A stretch of DNA of 64,000 nucleotides from Strongylocentrotus droebachiensis (GCA_035222895.1 JAVYIG010002532.1:177958-241957), one strand, 5' to 3'; positions 43,089 through 55,455 are shown, counted from the first letter of the stretch. The notes: generated from the sequence alone by a model not told the origin. Numbers and translations are program-made.

Positions 43089-46000
43089 ATGTTTATCTCG
43101 GTAATGCATTTTGTCTTTTTTTTCATTTTTCTCTCTAGGAATGTTGTCGTTTATCAATATAATTTGGTTTTATTTACTTTCGGTCTTAAAGTTGCCACAT
43201 CGGTATTAATGTTGGGGCGATTACGTGCAATGCGTCCCCTACGACATCCAAAAATTATGTTATGTCCATTGTCAAATGGTAATTCGTGGTATCACTAACG
43301 TTGTTGGAATTGTCAAATCAGATCATATTTGGACGAAATGAACCCCCCCCCCCAAAGAATAAGATATTTCGTAAGAGACAAATTGCAGGAAATCGGCCAT
43401 TGCTAATTTTGCAGGCCCTGCAATTTATATAATACCCCAGCATTGCAAGTTAGCTTTTTTGAGACGTGTGGGTCGAGAGGGTGAACAATATTTTGGACCA
43501 ACTATATTTCAATGACAATGACCGAAAGTCCCTCTCCATTTTCATCCCAAGTTCACTATTTGTAAAAGATTTTCTCAAAATGTTGGATTTCGTGACAACC
43601 TGAGGAGACCGAGGTGAAAACTTGAAACATCACATGCATAAGAAAAGATTTCGAGGATTTCGAAGTGAAGAATAGAATAGAGATAAATATCTAACCTCCG
43701 CCTACGTACCAACTTTGCTATCTAAAGAACAGAAAGAATACAATTTCAGTTTCGACGATTTCAAATTTTCAAATCGTTTGTTTGATTCGTTTAGCATCTG
43801 ATCAGTCTGTTGATGGCCATGACACTGCTAGAAGACGGTGAGTATGATATTCTTTCTAGAAAAGTGAGACTAAATATTTCCGTATTTGACCTCGGGCTCT
43901 TTTTGTGTGTTTCGTAACCCCGATACCTCAGTCACACTAACAACAAACCGTACACAAAATTTAGGTTACCTCTAATGGCCCATACATACCATTCTAAACA
44001 TTTAAGTGTTGGGACATATTTAAAGTCTAATTTATGCCTTATCTTCATGAAAAAACGGTTGGGATAATTCAAAAATTGGTTGGAAGAAGTTAATGTGCAT
44101 ACCTTGTGTGCAGGTAAGCCTGAATCCGATGACCGGGGTAATAATAATATGTTGTAAAGCGCTGTGATACACATGTATGTCTGTAAGAGCGCTATATAAA
44201 TGCCAATATTATTATTATTATTAATGTTAGAGGGGGTTACACATTGACGCCTTCAAAGAAAACCATAAAATATCTTTGTGGTTGAGAATTTTTTCAGCAT
44301 GTTTTGCATGTTTGAGGGTTAGTACAGTAGAAGGAATATAATAAGTAACATTTCATACACAATTTATGCAGTTTTTTCATCAACCTTCAACAATGTTACC
44401 GGTTCAATTTAACAATGGAAGTTGTAGATGATAAAGCTGATTGATATCTAAGTGCACATAATTGTAATCAGTCTTGGTGCTGTTCCCATTGCCTTATGGC
44501 ACCTCAAAGTATGGAATGGTCAAAATAGTGCACCTTGTAATATTAATCAAATTTACCATAAGGCCTAACTTTCCTTCACGATTTTCCTATATTTTGTAAT
44601 TTCTTTCCTACTCTCCTATATCCTGAATTTCTACAAGTATCTTGTTTGTATTTGTTGATGGCATTCCTATCAAAAGCTTTGCTTTAAAGCTTTTTACCTC
44701 CTTATATTTCTTGAAATATTCACTGTAACTATATATTGTGAAGATGAGTGTCATTTCGATTCAATTAAATAATTGAGTTGAAACAGATAACAGAACACAA
44801 TTATAAAGATCCCTCTTTGTTTCTAGGTATGAATTGTGAAGTATTGAAGTGCCCTGAAGAAGTCATGTGTCCCTCTTCATTGCTACCCGATGGCACGGTC
44901 ATTAGAGGAACTGTCAAAGATATGGTCTTCAACCAATCATCATCATCATTAACAACACCAGGTCATGAGATAATCATTTGCGAGGCATCTCACTACGGTA
45001 AATATAATTTGTTAAGAACGATCACAAATTTAATTGTTTTAGTTAATCAATTTGGTTTCCTATTCATTACTTTCGATTTTGTTATTGTATCCGTCACATT
45101 GTCACGTAATCCCATCCATAAGCGCCACATAAGGCCATCATTGTGATACGGGGAGGGGGCGTGACTAATCCTTGAAATGTACGGCACGTACGTGACTGTT
45201 ACGAGTTGTTCGTGGTCGTTACGGGGTGTAGTTGGCCGTTACGGGGTGTACTAGACCGTTGCGAAGTGTACGTGGCTCCTGAAATTAGCGCCCACGACGG
45301 TCATTCAGTAAGGAGCTACAGCAGTCGATGCAGGACGTGGCAAGATCCACAAGCTGCTGAGCAGGCTTTGGTGTGAGATACTTCGAACGGCACAGAGATG
45401 CACTGAGGCTGTGGCATAATGTTTTCACATTGGTTGGCACTTGTGACTCCCTTGTTATGTTGGCGTCGAGGATAACTTCACGATTCCGAACCTTCTTCAC
45501 TGAAGTGGTCGACGATGTCCCGATGTGTATGTGGGAGATTACCTAAGTTGTCAATGACACATTTTCATCACAACATCACAAACTTGATATTAAACTTGAC
45601 ACATTTTGATCTAGAAAAACAACATATTTTTCACGCTCATCCATATTTGGGAACGATTTTCACAGCCATGATTGGTGAAATGTATGAGCGTGTTGCATGT
45701 ACCTTACTTTGTGTCCAATAAAAAAAAAAAAAAAAAAATAATAATAATATTACAAATAAATTGTAATTCAGTAGCGTATATCGTTGACTGTGCAGTTCCC
45801 ATACGCTGTTACGAATTTATTTGTCACTCTCTCTCTCTCTCTCTCTGTTTCTGCCGTCTCTCTCTCTCTTTCTCTCACTTTCTCTCTCCCACTCTCTCTC
45901 TCCCACTCTCTCTCTCTTTCTCTAACTCATGTCTTATTTGTAAGACATGAATGCACAGAGATGCACAGAGGCTGTGGCATGATGTTTTCACATTGGTTGG

Positions 46001-49000
46001 CACTTGTGACTTCCTGGTTATATTGGTGTCGAGGATAACTTCACGATTCCGAACCTTCTTTACTGAAGTGGTCGGCAATGTCCCGATGTGTACGTTGGAG
46101 TTTACGAACTTGTCAATGACAAATTTCATCACAACATCACAAACTTGATATTAAACTTGACACCAAATTTGATCTAGAAAAACAACATATTTTTCACGCT
46201 CATCCATATTTGGGAATGATTTTCACAGCCATGATTGGTGAAATGTATGAGCGTGTGCGTGTACCTTACTTTGTGTCTAATAAATAATTGGTCTTCCGTT
46301 CGCCTTATATTAACAACAAAAACACATCAACAACAACAACATTAATTATAATAATAATAATATTACAAATAAACTGTAATTCAGTAGCGTATATCGTTGA
46401 ATATGCAGTTCCCATACGCTTTTACGAATTTATTTGTCACTCTTTCTCTCCCTCCCCCTTCTTTTTTTCTCTCTCTCTCTCTCTATTTATCCCGTCTCTC
46501 TCTCTCTCTCTGTCTGTCTGTCTCTATCTGTCTGTCTGCCTCTCTCCCTTTCTCTCCTTCTCTCACTCATGTCTTTATTCGTAGGCTTCAATCCTTGTTT
46601 AGCTAGCCCTTGTCTCAATGGAGGAACCTGCACGCCTTCTCTTGGCCATACTCAAGCGTACAGGTGCCAATGTGATTTTGGGTTCGATGGCACAGAATGC
46701 GGTAGGTATCCTAATGTTTTTTTAAAAATCAATGGTGAAGTTATGGCTTTAAGTAGAGCTTGCAATTAAACAAAAATGAATTATCGCAATGAAAACATGA
46801 CATAATAATAATAATAATAATGCCGTTCTTCCTGAGGACCCTGCGATTATTATTATCCCAGAAATTGTCAGGTAACCATTTATACTTTGGTGGAGATTTT
46901 TTGCCAAAGGAAGGTGGTGCCGGGCTGGGATTAGAACCCTCTACCCTTGGATGGAAAGTCAAGTGACTGAACCACTATACATGTACCATTACATGTTCGT
47001 CTTAAAACCTGTGAGTTTTATGTTAAGTAGCAATATCCATAGAATTTAAATGCTATTCTAAAAAAATAACGCCATTTTTCATTGCATCAACTTCTCTCAG
47101 ATGTTGCTTTGCAACTACTAATCATCAATCCGCAAAGAACTGGGATTTGGGTCGCTAATATGAGCGACTTTGTGTTCTCGAGTTTCATAGACTTCGGCAA
47201 CTCCGCCGAGATCGTAACTATGTTCTTTGATGACACAACTGATACACTTTACTGGACGCATTTGGTTAAAGGAACCATGGCAAGAGCGTACCAGCCTATG
47301 GAGTTGGACGTTAGGATGCATAAGATGGGATGGGCGAACTCGACGGTACTATCTGCTGGTATTGTAGGTATGATACTTGAAAGATACCACATAATTTGTA
47401 GCTTTTTCCCCAATATGTTGTAATATGTAAAAACATAGTTACGGTAGGTACATTAACATCTGCCACCGAATCAATATATTTCTGGGGGGGGGGGGGGGGG
47501 ACAGATAGGAAAAGAGTCCCAAGCGGCACACGCAGGGGAAAAAACAAATGAAAAAAAAACATGAATATCTTTTCCTGTCTAACAAATTCGGGGCAGATAA
47601 TCTGGAAAAGTCTTTTTTCAAACAAAATAGAATTTGGTAATAGAAGTAAAAATCAAATTTTATTGAGAATGGTTGTTCAGAGAAAAAATATTTCCATCTG
47701 CTCATCTATGATTATCATGACTATTTGTTGTGATCTTGAGATTTTAAGTTTTTAGCCCTCGCCTTCTCTGTCTCGTTAATAACAGTGTCTGGACTGTACG
47801 AGTGTTTGACTTTGGACATCAAGAAACAACAACTTCACTGGATGGCATACCCAGATGGACATAGCCGACAAGTAGTACGACAAGAAGGAGCCGTTTCCAA
47901 TCCTGTAGAATTATCTGGATTCCCCATTAGCGGTAACTGTGTCATTGATCAGCGACGAAGGTGACCAATTATCTGGTCAAAAATCCAACTTTCATTATGC
48001 TCTTCCCTGCTCTTATTTCTTTCGATGTATCGTCTCTCTTCTTTAGTAGTATCTAGTATCGTTTCCACATTGTAAATTGTAACTGTAAGCCATTCCAACC
48101 TTTAACGTACCAACTTTAGATACGTAGCCGTTATGTGTCCTAGCTCCCTTCATTTTATACCCATCAACCGCATGTAAAGTAGTAGCTACACGTAATAATA
48201 ACCGTTGTTATAATTCATTGTAACAGTAATATTGTTACACACTGTTTAAACATGCTAATGGGATATTTGACAGGACCATCGTTCTTTATTTTGATCTTAA
48301 TTAGCATAGATGATTTCATCAGTTGTCAGTGTTTACACATATTCAAGATATTATCTGTTTGGTGAATAGACCCCCTGCTCTCATTTTGTCAAATGCAGAT
48401 ATAGAAGGCTTATATTGCTTGTAGTACACTGTGAAAAAGTTGGGCAATATTTTCCAACATTTTGCCAATAGTCAACCCAACCATCTATTGGGCAATATTT
48501 TTCGTATTTTGCCCAACAGTTGGTCAAGATTTTTCCAACAAGTGGGCTACCGTCGGCGGGCAGTTGAAGGGTCATATCTTTGCCCAAATTTTGGTCAAAA
48601 TACGAAACAATTATGCACGTGTGAAGTATGGTACTTACGTTTACCAATACCACTGGGCAAAATGATGCCCAATAGATGGTGGGGTTGACTATTGGCACAA
48701 CGTTGGGCAAAGTGTTGAACAAATATTGCCCAACCTTTTCACAGTGTACACGAACATCGCAAACAGTTCATTATCGCAGGAGAAGATAGATTATCATAAA
48801 GAGAATAATTGATGTTCACATCTCCCCCAAAGTGCTCTACATAATAGTTTCGAATCATTTGACCCTCTGCAGATATCTCTACACTCTCCATGGAGCCGAA
48901 GGGATTCATCGAACCCATCTTGATGGCGGTCATACAACAGAGCTGACAGGCCCACTAGAAGGAAGAAGGTTTAAGGGAATGACCATAGATGAGGAAGGTG

Positions 49001-50359
49001 GTTAATATATTGTTTATTGCGGTACATACATGGAGATTGGGTTCGAGGTGGATAGGTTTGGAAAGGCTCCCTCCCCCTCCTTTCCAGAGCTTTTCCAACT
49101 CCCATTAATAGGGTAATTTGATAATCAAAATAAATCTTGTACACATCTTACGTGGAACTGCATACGCAAACTTCAATTTCAAATTACATGAAAACAAAAT
49201 AGATGGTGTATTGTAGATCACCAGTGGTTGGAATTATAACAGATGTCTTAGATTGGTGGTAATTATACAATGTAGTTTAAATCACTTAGTTATTCCGATG
49301 TATTATATTTTAATCTACACAATATTTCAAAGTCTCCTCTTTTAGTTTAGTACGGCACTCAAAAGTTATCAATGAATCATGCGTGACCATTTAAAAACAG
49401 TCTGAAGTGGAGCTGTAAGAATGATCAAAAATAATCTGAGGGCAAATCCGGGGGGGGAGCAGACCCTCAAACCAGCCCAAGGGAAGTTCTAAAAAACACC
49501 ATCTGGGCCACCAAAGACTTATATATTCTTGCGGATTACGTAAAGAAAAAATCAACTCAAATGCAGTAATAGTATACCCAATTGTGTAAAGGTCGCTCAT
49601 GTCATGAGGAGCTGAACAAGGATATTGAAATTGACCTGGGTGTAATTTTTGAAAATCTTTGCTAACGTGTTTCTAGTATATTTTGATGAGGTAATATAAT
49701 TTTTTACATAATCTCTTTATAGGCACTTGTTGATATTCGGACGGGTCGCATCAGTTTCATTTGCAGATGCCTGTATTACATACATATCTGAGCTTAAAGG
49801 TTAAACATGGCTATGGCATCATTAAAACGACCGTATTTTTTGTATTCGATGCAGAATCTGTTTCCGATGAAAAGACATTTCACGCATCGCTTTTATCAGT
49901 AATAATATTAAAACAGATTGAAGGAATGTCTTTCCGAGGAACTTTTAGCTGGTAGTCGATCATTCCGAATCAGGGGGATTTTCGTTCAGGGCAAATTAAA
50001 TTATCTTTTAAAGTTTGCTCATTTACTGTTATTTGGCTTAATTTTGTTTTCTTTAAGGAGAACGACTGTTTTGGACGCAAGCCACTCTAACCGAAATTGC
50101 ATGGTTTGATCTGAAGAAAATACAAGGCCCGTTCACGCTCATCAACTTTGAAAACACGGATATGAGGCTGAAGCTGGGGAGTATTCTCTTCGTGCCCTCT
50201 GGATGGCTCGTATGGCTAAACATGTTGGAAGATCAAGTCTGTATCGCAAGGGCTGAAGTTGATTCCGAAACAAGGTTTTGTGTCTCTACCAGTGTCGATG
50301 GTTTACCCCATCGCTTACCGGGGCACTTGAACAAAGCATTAGCTCTGCGACGGATATAA
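43089..50359 (+). CDS. Secreted EGF-like plus YWTD (LDL-receptor class B) propeller protein, eight exons
   Basis: Exons: 43089-43100 (tentative MFIS), 43795-43837, 44827-44997, 46585-46701, 47101-47367, 47786-47960, 48873-48997, 50058-50359; phases agree and the product is about 403 residues. In order: a signal peptide split over exons 1-2 (SHLISLLMAMTLLEDG), a four-cysteine segment (NCEVLKCPEEVMC...ICEAS) with an NQSS site, one EGF domain (77-114, six Cys, CLNGGTC..YRCQC..GTEC), then about 290 residues of YWTD-type blades: DTLYWTH, QLHWMAYPDG, RYLYTLHGAEGIHRTHLDGG, ERLFWTQ and WLVWLN, ending at TAA 50357. Such propellers bind protein ligands in LDL-receptor relatives and nidogen. No membrane span, so extracellular by inference. 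Exon 1 is weak: an in-frame ATG at 43044 is an alternative start, and the exon 7 donor could be three bases further on. Confidence 0.8.
43977..44412 (+). mobile_element. TTAA MITE family, 3' part, split by a SINE (intron 2)
   Basis: Homologous to 40974-41499 from ACATACCATTC onward; the right end GTTACCGGTTCAATTTAA carries TTAA. Positions about 44093-44222 interrupt the homology with an unrelated SINE tail. Confidence 0.75.
44093..44222 (+). mobile_element. SINE 3' part nested in the TTAA MITE
   Basis: GTGTGCAGGTAAGCCTGAATCC, TTGTAAAGCGCTGTGATAC, AGAGCGCTATATAAATGCC and an (ATT)n tail match the SINE at 35540-35650. Confidence 0.65.
45184..45275. repeat. Short tandem repeat, about 22-bp unit (intron 3)
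   Basis: Degenerate direct repeats of GTTACGGGGTGTAGTTGGCC type occur about four to five times between 45184 and 45275. Confidence 0.7.
45393..45850 (+). repeat. Tandem segmental duplication, copy 1 (intron 3)
   Basis: From AGATGCACTGAGGCTGTGG to a (CT)n block. It includes TTGATCTAGAAAAACAACAT, ACGCTCATCCATATTTGGGA and an A run after AATAAA at 45717. A minus-strand frame at 45285-45500 (KKVRNREVILDANITRESQV...) is conserved in the second copy. Origin unknown. Confidence 0.85.
45953..46500 (+). repeat. Tandem segmental duplication, copy 2 (intron 3)
   Basis: Offset about 561 bp from copy 1 and highly similar through GTAATTCAGTAGCGTATATCG and into the following (CT)n block. It lacks the long A run but keeps (AAT)n. 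It ends just before the EGF exon at 46585. Confidence 0.85.
46800..46985 (-). mobile_element. tRNA-derived SINE (intron 4)
   Basis: The minus strand reads GTATAGTGGTTCAGTCACTT, then AGGGTTCTAATCCCAGCCC (B-box-like), a CCTTCCTTTGGC body and an (ATT)n tail. Confidence 0.65.
48427..48746. mobile_element. TA-flanked MITE 'CACTGTGAAAA' (intron 6)
   Basis: Inverted ends CACTGTGAAAAAGTTGGGCA / GCCCAACCTTTTCACAGTG are flanked by TA on both sides. Internal TTGGGCAATATT and TTGCCCAA motifs make it foldable throughout (320 bp). It ends about 125 bp before exon 7. Confidence 0.85.
48998..50057. other. Intron 7, no element recognised
   Basis: AT-rich intron with a short G run near 49450. Open frames are unsupported. 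Confidence 0.4.
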
Positions 50360-50593
50360 GATGGAGGTTTAGTTATCTCATATTTTAAACATTCCCAACT
50401 CCTTTATTATTGGCATGATTTATTTCAAACTTTCGCCATTCTGTTTTTGTAATCTTTCTGCTTCTTTACCAGTGATGTTATTACAAGGGTTGGATTGCCC
50501 TTTAAGAAATGTTTCACCCTATCAAAACTCCCAACTTTTGACTTGATAATACTGGTCGAAATGTCACGACTTTTTGCACAGGGTCTTGTTTTT

Positions 50594-50599
50594 AATAAA
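50594..50599 (+). promoter_or_regulatory. Candidate poly(A) signal AATAAA
   Basis: First AATAAA after the stop codon of the EGF/YWTD gene, about 235 bp downstream. No other polyadenylation signal was judged. Confidence 0.4.
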
Positions 50600-51139
50600 C
50601 AAAACAAAAGTGGTTCAAGAGTTGATAAATTTAAATAACTTTTGAATGTTTTGTTTTTGTACAAACACACACATACCGTCCACGCAAATCGCAACACAAC
50701 CTTCGATAGCCGACGGTCACTCTTTTTCCAATGGAAAATATTATCAGATTTGTGTAGTTTTAAGGGGGCGTCTGGCAACCCGCCCCGACGTAAAGTTTGA
50801 ATTTTCTTTTTCGGTGAGTGGGGTGAGAGTGTGTGTTCTGTAATATAAAGTCATACATGGTTGGATGGGGTCATTTGTTTTTTATGTTACAACTGATTTC
50901 ATTTTTGTTTTCATCAATTGTACAATCTATGTAATGAAAATGTTTTGAATTCACATTCTTATAAGTGATGTCCAAATTAATTTGATAGTACGGTACATTG
51001 CCACTCGACGGTAAAAAATCATTTAGTATCTCCCATGTAAATGTACGTTTGTTAAACAAAAATATTGATTCCTTAAAGTTGTTATATGAAGAACAAAAAA
51101 GAAGGGGGATATCAGTTGTAATTTTCCGGCCAACAAGTT

Positions 51140-52498
51140 GCCCTTGCCCCCCCCCCCCCATCCCGCCCCAAAAATGGGGGAGAAAGGGAAAGGGAAAGAG
51201 GAGAGCTAAAAGGGAACAAAAACAAGAAGAATAAAATAAAAGGGTGAAAAGAAGGGGGAACAGTTGCGATTAATCCCGCCAAAACGTGTGGATCGGGGGG
51301 GGCGAAAGGCCCTTGCCTCCCCCATCAAACTTAAAACAGAGAGAAGGAAGGGAAGGGTTAGGAAAAGAGGAGAGAAAGGGAAAGAAAAAAAGAGAAAGAA
51401 GAAGGGTAAGGGACCTCACGCTAATTAGTGTCCTACCAGTGTCACAAATAAGGTATCAAAATATGTTTATCTGATCGTAATTAAATGCCTAAAACCTCTG
51501 AGCTTCCGGGGCTCCACCCCCTCGAACCCACCAGGGGCCCTAAGGCGAGGCCTGCATGCTTGTCTGACCGTTATAAAATGCCTAAAACCCCTGAGCTTCT
51601 GGGGGCTCCATCCCGTGGACCCCATGCCAATCAGTGACCAGCCAGTGTCACAAATAAGGTATAAAAATATGCTCATCTGACCGTAATTTACTGCCCCAAA
51701 ACCCTAAGCTTCCGGGGGCGGACCACGCCAATTTGTGACCTGCTAGTATCACAAATAAGGTATCAAAATATGCTCATCTGACGGTAATTTAATGTATAAA
51801 ACCCCTAAGCTTCTAAATGACTTTCTAAATTCATAATTATGCTCCGCCCCTTGGACCCCACACCAATTTGTGTCTTGTCACTGTAACAAATAAGGTATAA
51901 AAATATGCTCATCTGATCGTAATTTATTGCCCAAAACCCCTGAGCTTCCGGGGGCTCCGCCCCCTGGACCCCACGCCTATTCGTGCCCTGCCAGTGTCAC
52001 AAATAAGGTATCAAAATATGCTCATCTGACAGTAATCTAATGTATAAAACCCCTGAGCTTCTGGGGGCTCCGCCCCTGGACCCCACACCATTTTGTTTCC
52101 TGCCAGTGTCACAAATAAGGTATCAAAATATGCTTATCTGACCTTCATTTGTTGCCCAATATCCCTAAGCTTCCGGGGGCTCCGCCCCCTGGAACCCCAC
52201 GCCAATTTGTGACCTGCCAGTGTCACAAATAAGGTAACAAAATATGCTCATCTGACGGTAATTTAATGTATGAAACCCCTAAGCTTCCGGGGGCTTCGCC
52301 CCCTGGTCCCACGCCAATTCGTGACCTGCCAGTGTCACAAATAAGGTATCAACATATTCTTACCTGACCGTTAGTAAATGCCTATACCCCCTGAACTTCT
52401 GGGGGCTCCACCCCTTGATCCGCGGTGGGGCTTCGCCCCAAGACCCCACGCGAATTTATGCTACGCTCTACCTGATCGTAAATACCACCCACCCCGCC
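51140..52498 (-). mobile_element. Truncated, inverted relative of the 4062-6862 element
   Basis: In reverse order relative to 4062-6862 it shows C/G-run blocks, AG-rich tracts (51170-51420), the GGCGAAAGGCCCTTGCC motif near 51301, then the 112-bp array. It stops where reverse-transcriptase sequence starts near 52500. No terminal repeat or target duplication was found, so it is truncated. Confidence 0.7.
51440..52480 (+). repeat. Tandem array B, about 112-bp unit, about nine copies
   Basis: CTCATCTGACCGTAATTTA-type sites recur at about 51469, 51562, 51672, 51772, 51907, 52020, 52132, 52247 and 52359. Each unit contains AAACCCCTGAGCTTCC, a GC palindrome GGGGGC-TCC-GCCCCC and CAGTGTCACAAATAAGGTAT. 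Confidence 0.9.
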
Positions 52499-52499
52499 C

Positions 52500-53821
52500 C
52501 CACCTACAAGGTTCTGTCTTAAGACCAACTCTGTTTTTAATCTATATAAATGACTTGCCAACTGTGACAAATTATTTCAATTGCAGACTATTTGCAGATG
52601 ATTCTAATATTTTGCATACTTTTCCCAAAGGTGTAGATCAAATAGATGAGTCTGAAGTAAATGCAAATTTAAAATCAATACAGAATTGGTGCACTGCAAA
52701 TAAGCTTACTAATGCGTCAAAAACCAATTTCATGTTTTTTAGTAGCCGTAGGAGAAAGGCCGTGCTTAGAGGGAGATTAAAAATATCTGAGGCAGAATTA
52801 AGAGAAGTGGAGGAAGCGACATTTGTTGGCATTACCATTGACAGACATTTAACATGGAATTCTCATATCAAATCTGTTAATGACTGTATACGAAGAAAGG
52901 TCGGTATCCTCTTTAAATTACATATATTGATACTGTTGTATAAAGCTCTGATACAGCCACATATTACATATGGCATCGAAGTTTGAGGTAGTACTTATAA
53001 TCACACTTGAGTTGTATATTTTATACTCAAAAGGTGGCTGTACGTGCTATAACTTACAAGCCACATCGTTCTCATACTAATGCACTGTTTCATGACCTCA
53101 AATTGTTGAATGTCTTTAAATTGCATAAATTATATATTTGTACTTTTGTGTTTGATTGGATAAATGAACGACTACCTCATTCGTTAAAACATTATTGCAG
53201 TATGATACAACATGAATATTCCACAAGACAAAAAACGGGTCGACGATTACGTCTTCCTTTATTCAAAACAGACCAAGGAAAGTTTTCTGTTTCGTTTGTT
53301 GGAAGTAATTTTTGGAATATGCTTCCTACTGATCTAAGAATTGAGAGATCAAGAACCTCTTTTCGTAAAAAACTTACAAAATTACTCTTGGGTGAAAACC
53401 ACGAAATTATATACCGTAGATGTACATAGCAACCAGTCACGTTTTGTTATAATTGTAATATTATACACAAATCTTATTTATAGGATTTGGAAACACATTG
53501 TGTATTTTTCAATGAACTTTATTTTAGGTTTTAGATAGCACTCGACTAGCACATTTGCTATTTTTGACTCTATTTTACCATCGATCACAAAATCATTGTA
53601 AATAGTCATTTATTGTTTTAAAATTTGATACTAAAATTACTTATAACTATTTTTAAATATTTGTATAATGTACATGTATATCGCTGTAGAACATGTATTT
53701 TTATCATTCATGTCATGTATTTATGTTATATTGACATTGTCATTGTACATTTATATAGATCTTTTGTTTTAATGTTTCAATGGTGGTGACTAAATAAATT
53801 CAATTCAATTCAATTCAATTC
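52500..53821 (+). mobile_element. Non-LTR retrotransposon, 5'-truncated, inactive
   Basis: The frame reads LQGSVLRPTLFLIYINDLP, then CRLFADDSN (FADD catalytic pair), NASKTNFMFFSS and FVGITIDRHLTWNSHI, all reverse-transcriptase motifs. A stop near 52984, another soon after and a frame change separate it from the C-terminal part (53007-53429, KVAVRAITYK ... GSNFWNMLPTDLR). It ends with a (TTCAA)n tail at about 53797-53820. Jockey/CR1-like by overall look. Everything upstream of the QGS motif is missing. Confidence 0.85.
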
Positions 53822-53965
53822 ATGTGAAGGAAAAACAACTGTTACAGTATTTTATTTCTAAGATTGACTTGTATTGTGTGGAATCAATAAAAAAACTATT
53901 GGAAAAACCAAAAAACAAAAAACAAACTATTTCTTACTGACAACGTTTGGTGCACGGCAATGAGG

Positions 53966-54367
53966 CCTAAAAAAAGAAGATGTTGTATTGCCCTTTGCGA
54001 CCGTTAACTGTTATTGTATAATTGTTTTAAATGGGGGCACGCTACAAGAGTCCTATCTCGCACCCCGGGGCAACGTGTCTGACACGGCCGGTTGTAGAAA
54101 CTACTCCGAAGATTAAGATACATTAATCTTGATCTAAGGAGACACGAACGAACGAACCGACCCCAAAATCTTGAAATCTACGGTCGGCTTTTTAATTTTT
54201 GCCCCGTTTTTTTTAGAGAAAATAAATATTAAAGCATTAAAAACTGAGATACATCAGCCCAAAGAGGGAAAAAAAACTTTTAAAAAGTAAAAAAAAAGAA
54301 AAGATCTGCGACCGACCGACCCATGTTTTGGCACCTATTAAAAGGGCAATACAACATCTTTTTTTAA
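53966..54367. mobile_element. MITE 'GAAGATGTTGTATTGCCC'
   Basis: AAAAAGAAGATGTTGTATTG(CCCTTT) and the complement AAAGGGCAATACAACATCTT followed by T's bound a 400-bp element. Inner CGACCG motifs are also inverted. Confidence 0.8.
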
Positions 54368-54689
54368 AGGCCTATTCACGTGCGTGCAACATACGCGAAA
54401 CCGAAGCGCGAGGAGAACTTCGGTCTTTTTCGCGAACGCTATATAGCACCCGCTGACCGTTAATCAAGTCCATTCGTTTACGTGCAGTTGTCCAAAAGAA
54501 GTCGTAGATGGCGTTAACCAGTATTTGCCATGCTACACCCCTTTTGAATGTCAAACATCAAACGTATAAAGAAAATCCTATTCCAACAAGACGCAATCTT
54601 TTTTCCCTCTAACCTACTACATTGAAAATCCTTATAATGATGATTGTAATCATAATGATAAAGGTTTCTCTCATTCTCACCTTAATTCT

Positions 54690-55455
54690 GGTTAACGCCT
54701 GTTGCCTATAAAATCTATTCTCTAGGAAAGCTGAGTAAATTTTTAATCCCAGAACTATTGAACACCCTTTATAAGTGTGTAATCCAACCCTGTATAGACT
54801 ATGCAATATCTGTATGGGAAAATTGCCCAGCCAGCATTAAGTTGCCCCTTCAGAGATTACAGAAAAAAGCTGCTAGATAATTATGTAACTGGTATCTCTG
54901 ACTATGAACTTGTAAGCGGCAACACGTTGATAAAAAATTGTCCTGGCAAACTATTGATCAGCGCCGTGCTTATTTTCTGGCTATGCTTATGTTTAAATGT
55001 ATAAGGGGCATTGCTCCACCTCGTTTATCAAACGAAATAGAAATGTATTTCGACCGCCATGGCCTAAATACAAGAAATGCAAACTCTCTTAATGTATACA
55101 GTAGGCTTGCGGGTGCACCATGTGAGAGAGAGAGAGAGGATTGAGGAGTCCTGAAAAAGACTCTCGGTAATCTTTCTTGGGGGTGTGTAGGACTGTTTGT
55201 GTAGTCTTGAAAAAGACTGTTGGTTATCTTTCTTAGCTTATAGTTCTAAGGAGAACTATAGCGCTTGGAGAGGATGAGTGGCGGGAGTGGCTCGAGGTTT
55301 GTAGTATTGCCAAAACCCAACGTAACCTTATTAAAACAATCTTTTAAGTATGCTGGAGCGGTAAATTGGAATAAGCTTCCCAATGACATCCAAAATGCCA
55401 TTTCAGTAGACAGTTTTAAATACCAATATAAACAATCTTCCTTTAATCGATAAAA
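54690..55455 (+). mobile_element. Non-LTR retrotransposon C-terminal remnant
   Basis: Reads LGKLSKFLIPELLNTLYKCV, QPCIDYAISVWENC, LQRLQKKAAR, then after stops DQRRAYFLAMLMFKCIRGI and, past a GA-rich insertion, AGAVNWNKLPNDIQNA. This is the usual tail of a non-LTR reverse transcriptase, broken by several stops and frame changes. It differs from the copy at 52500-53821. Confidence 0.75.

Noticed and set aside
49391-49600. Minus-strand frame resembling a protein-kinase IX subdomain (SDLYTIGYTITAFELIF)
   Set aside because: Resemblance is short, no other kinase motif is near, and it lies in an intron of the EGF/YWTD gene.
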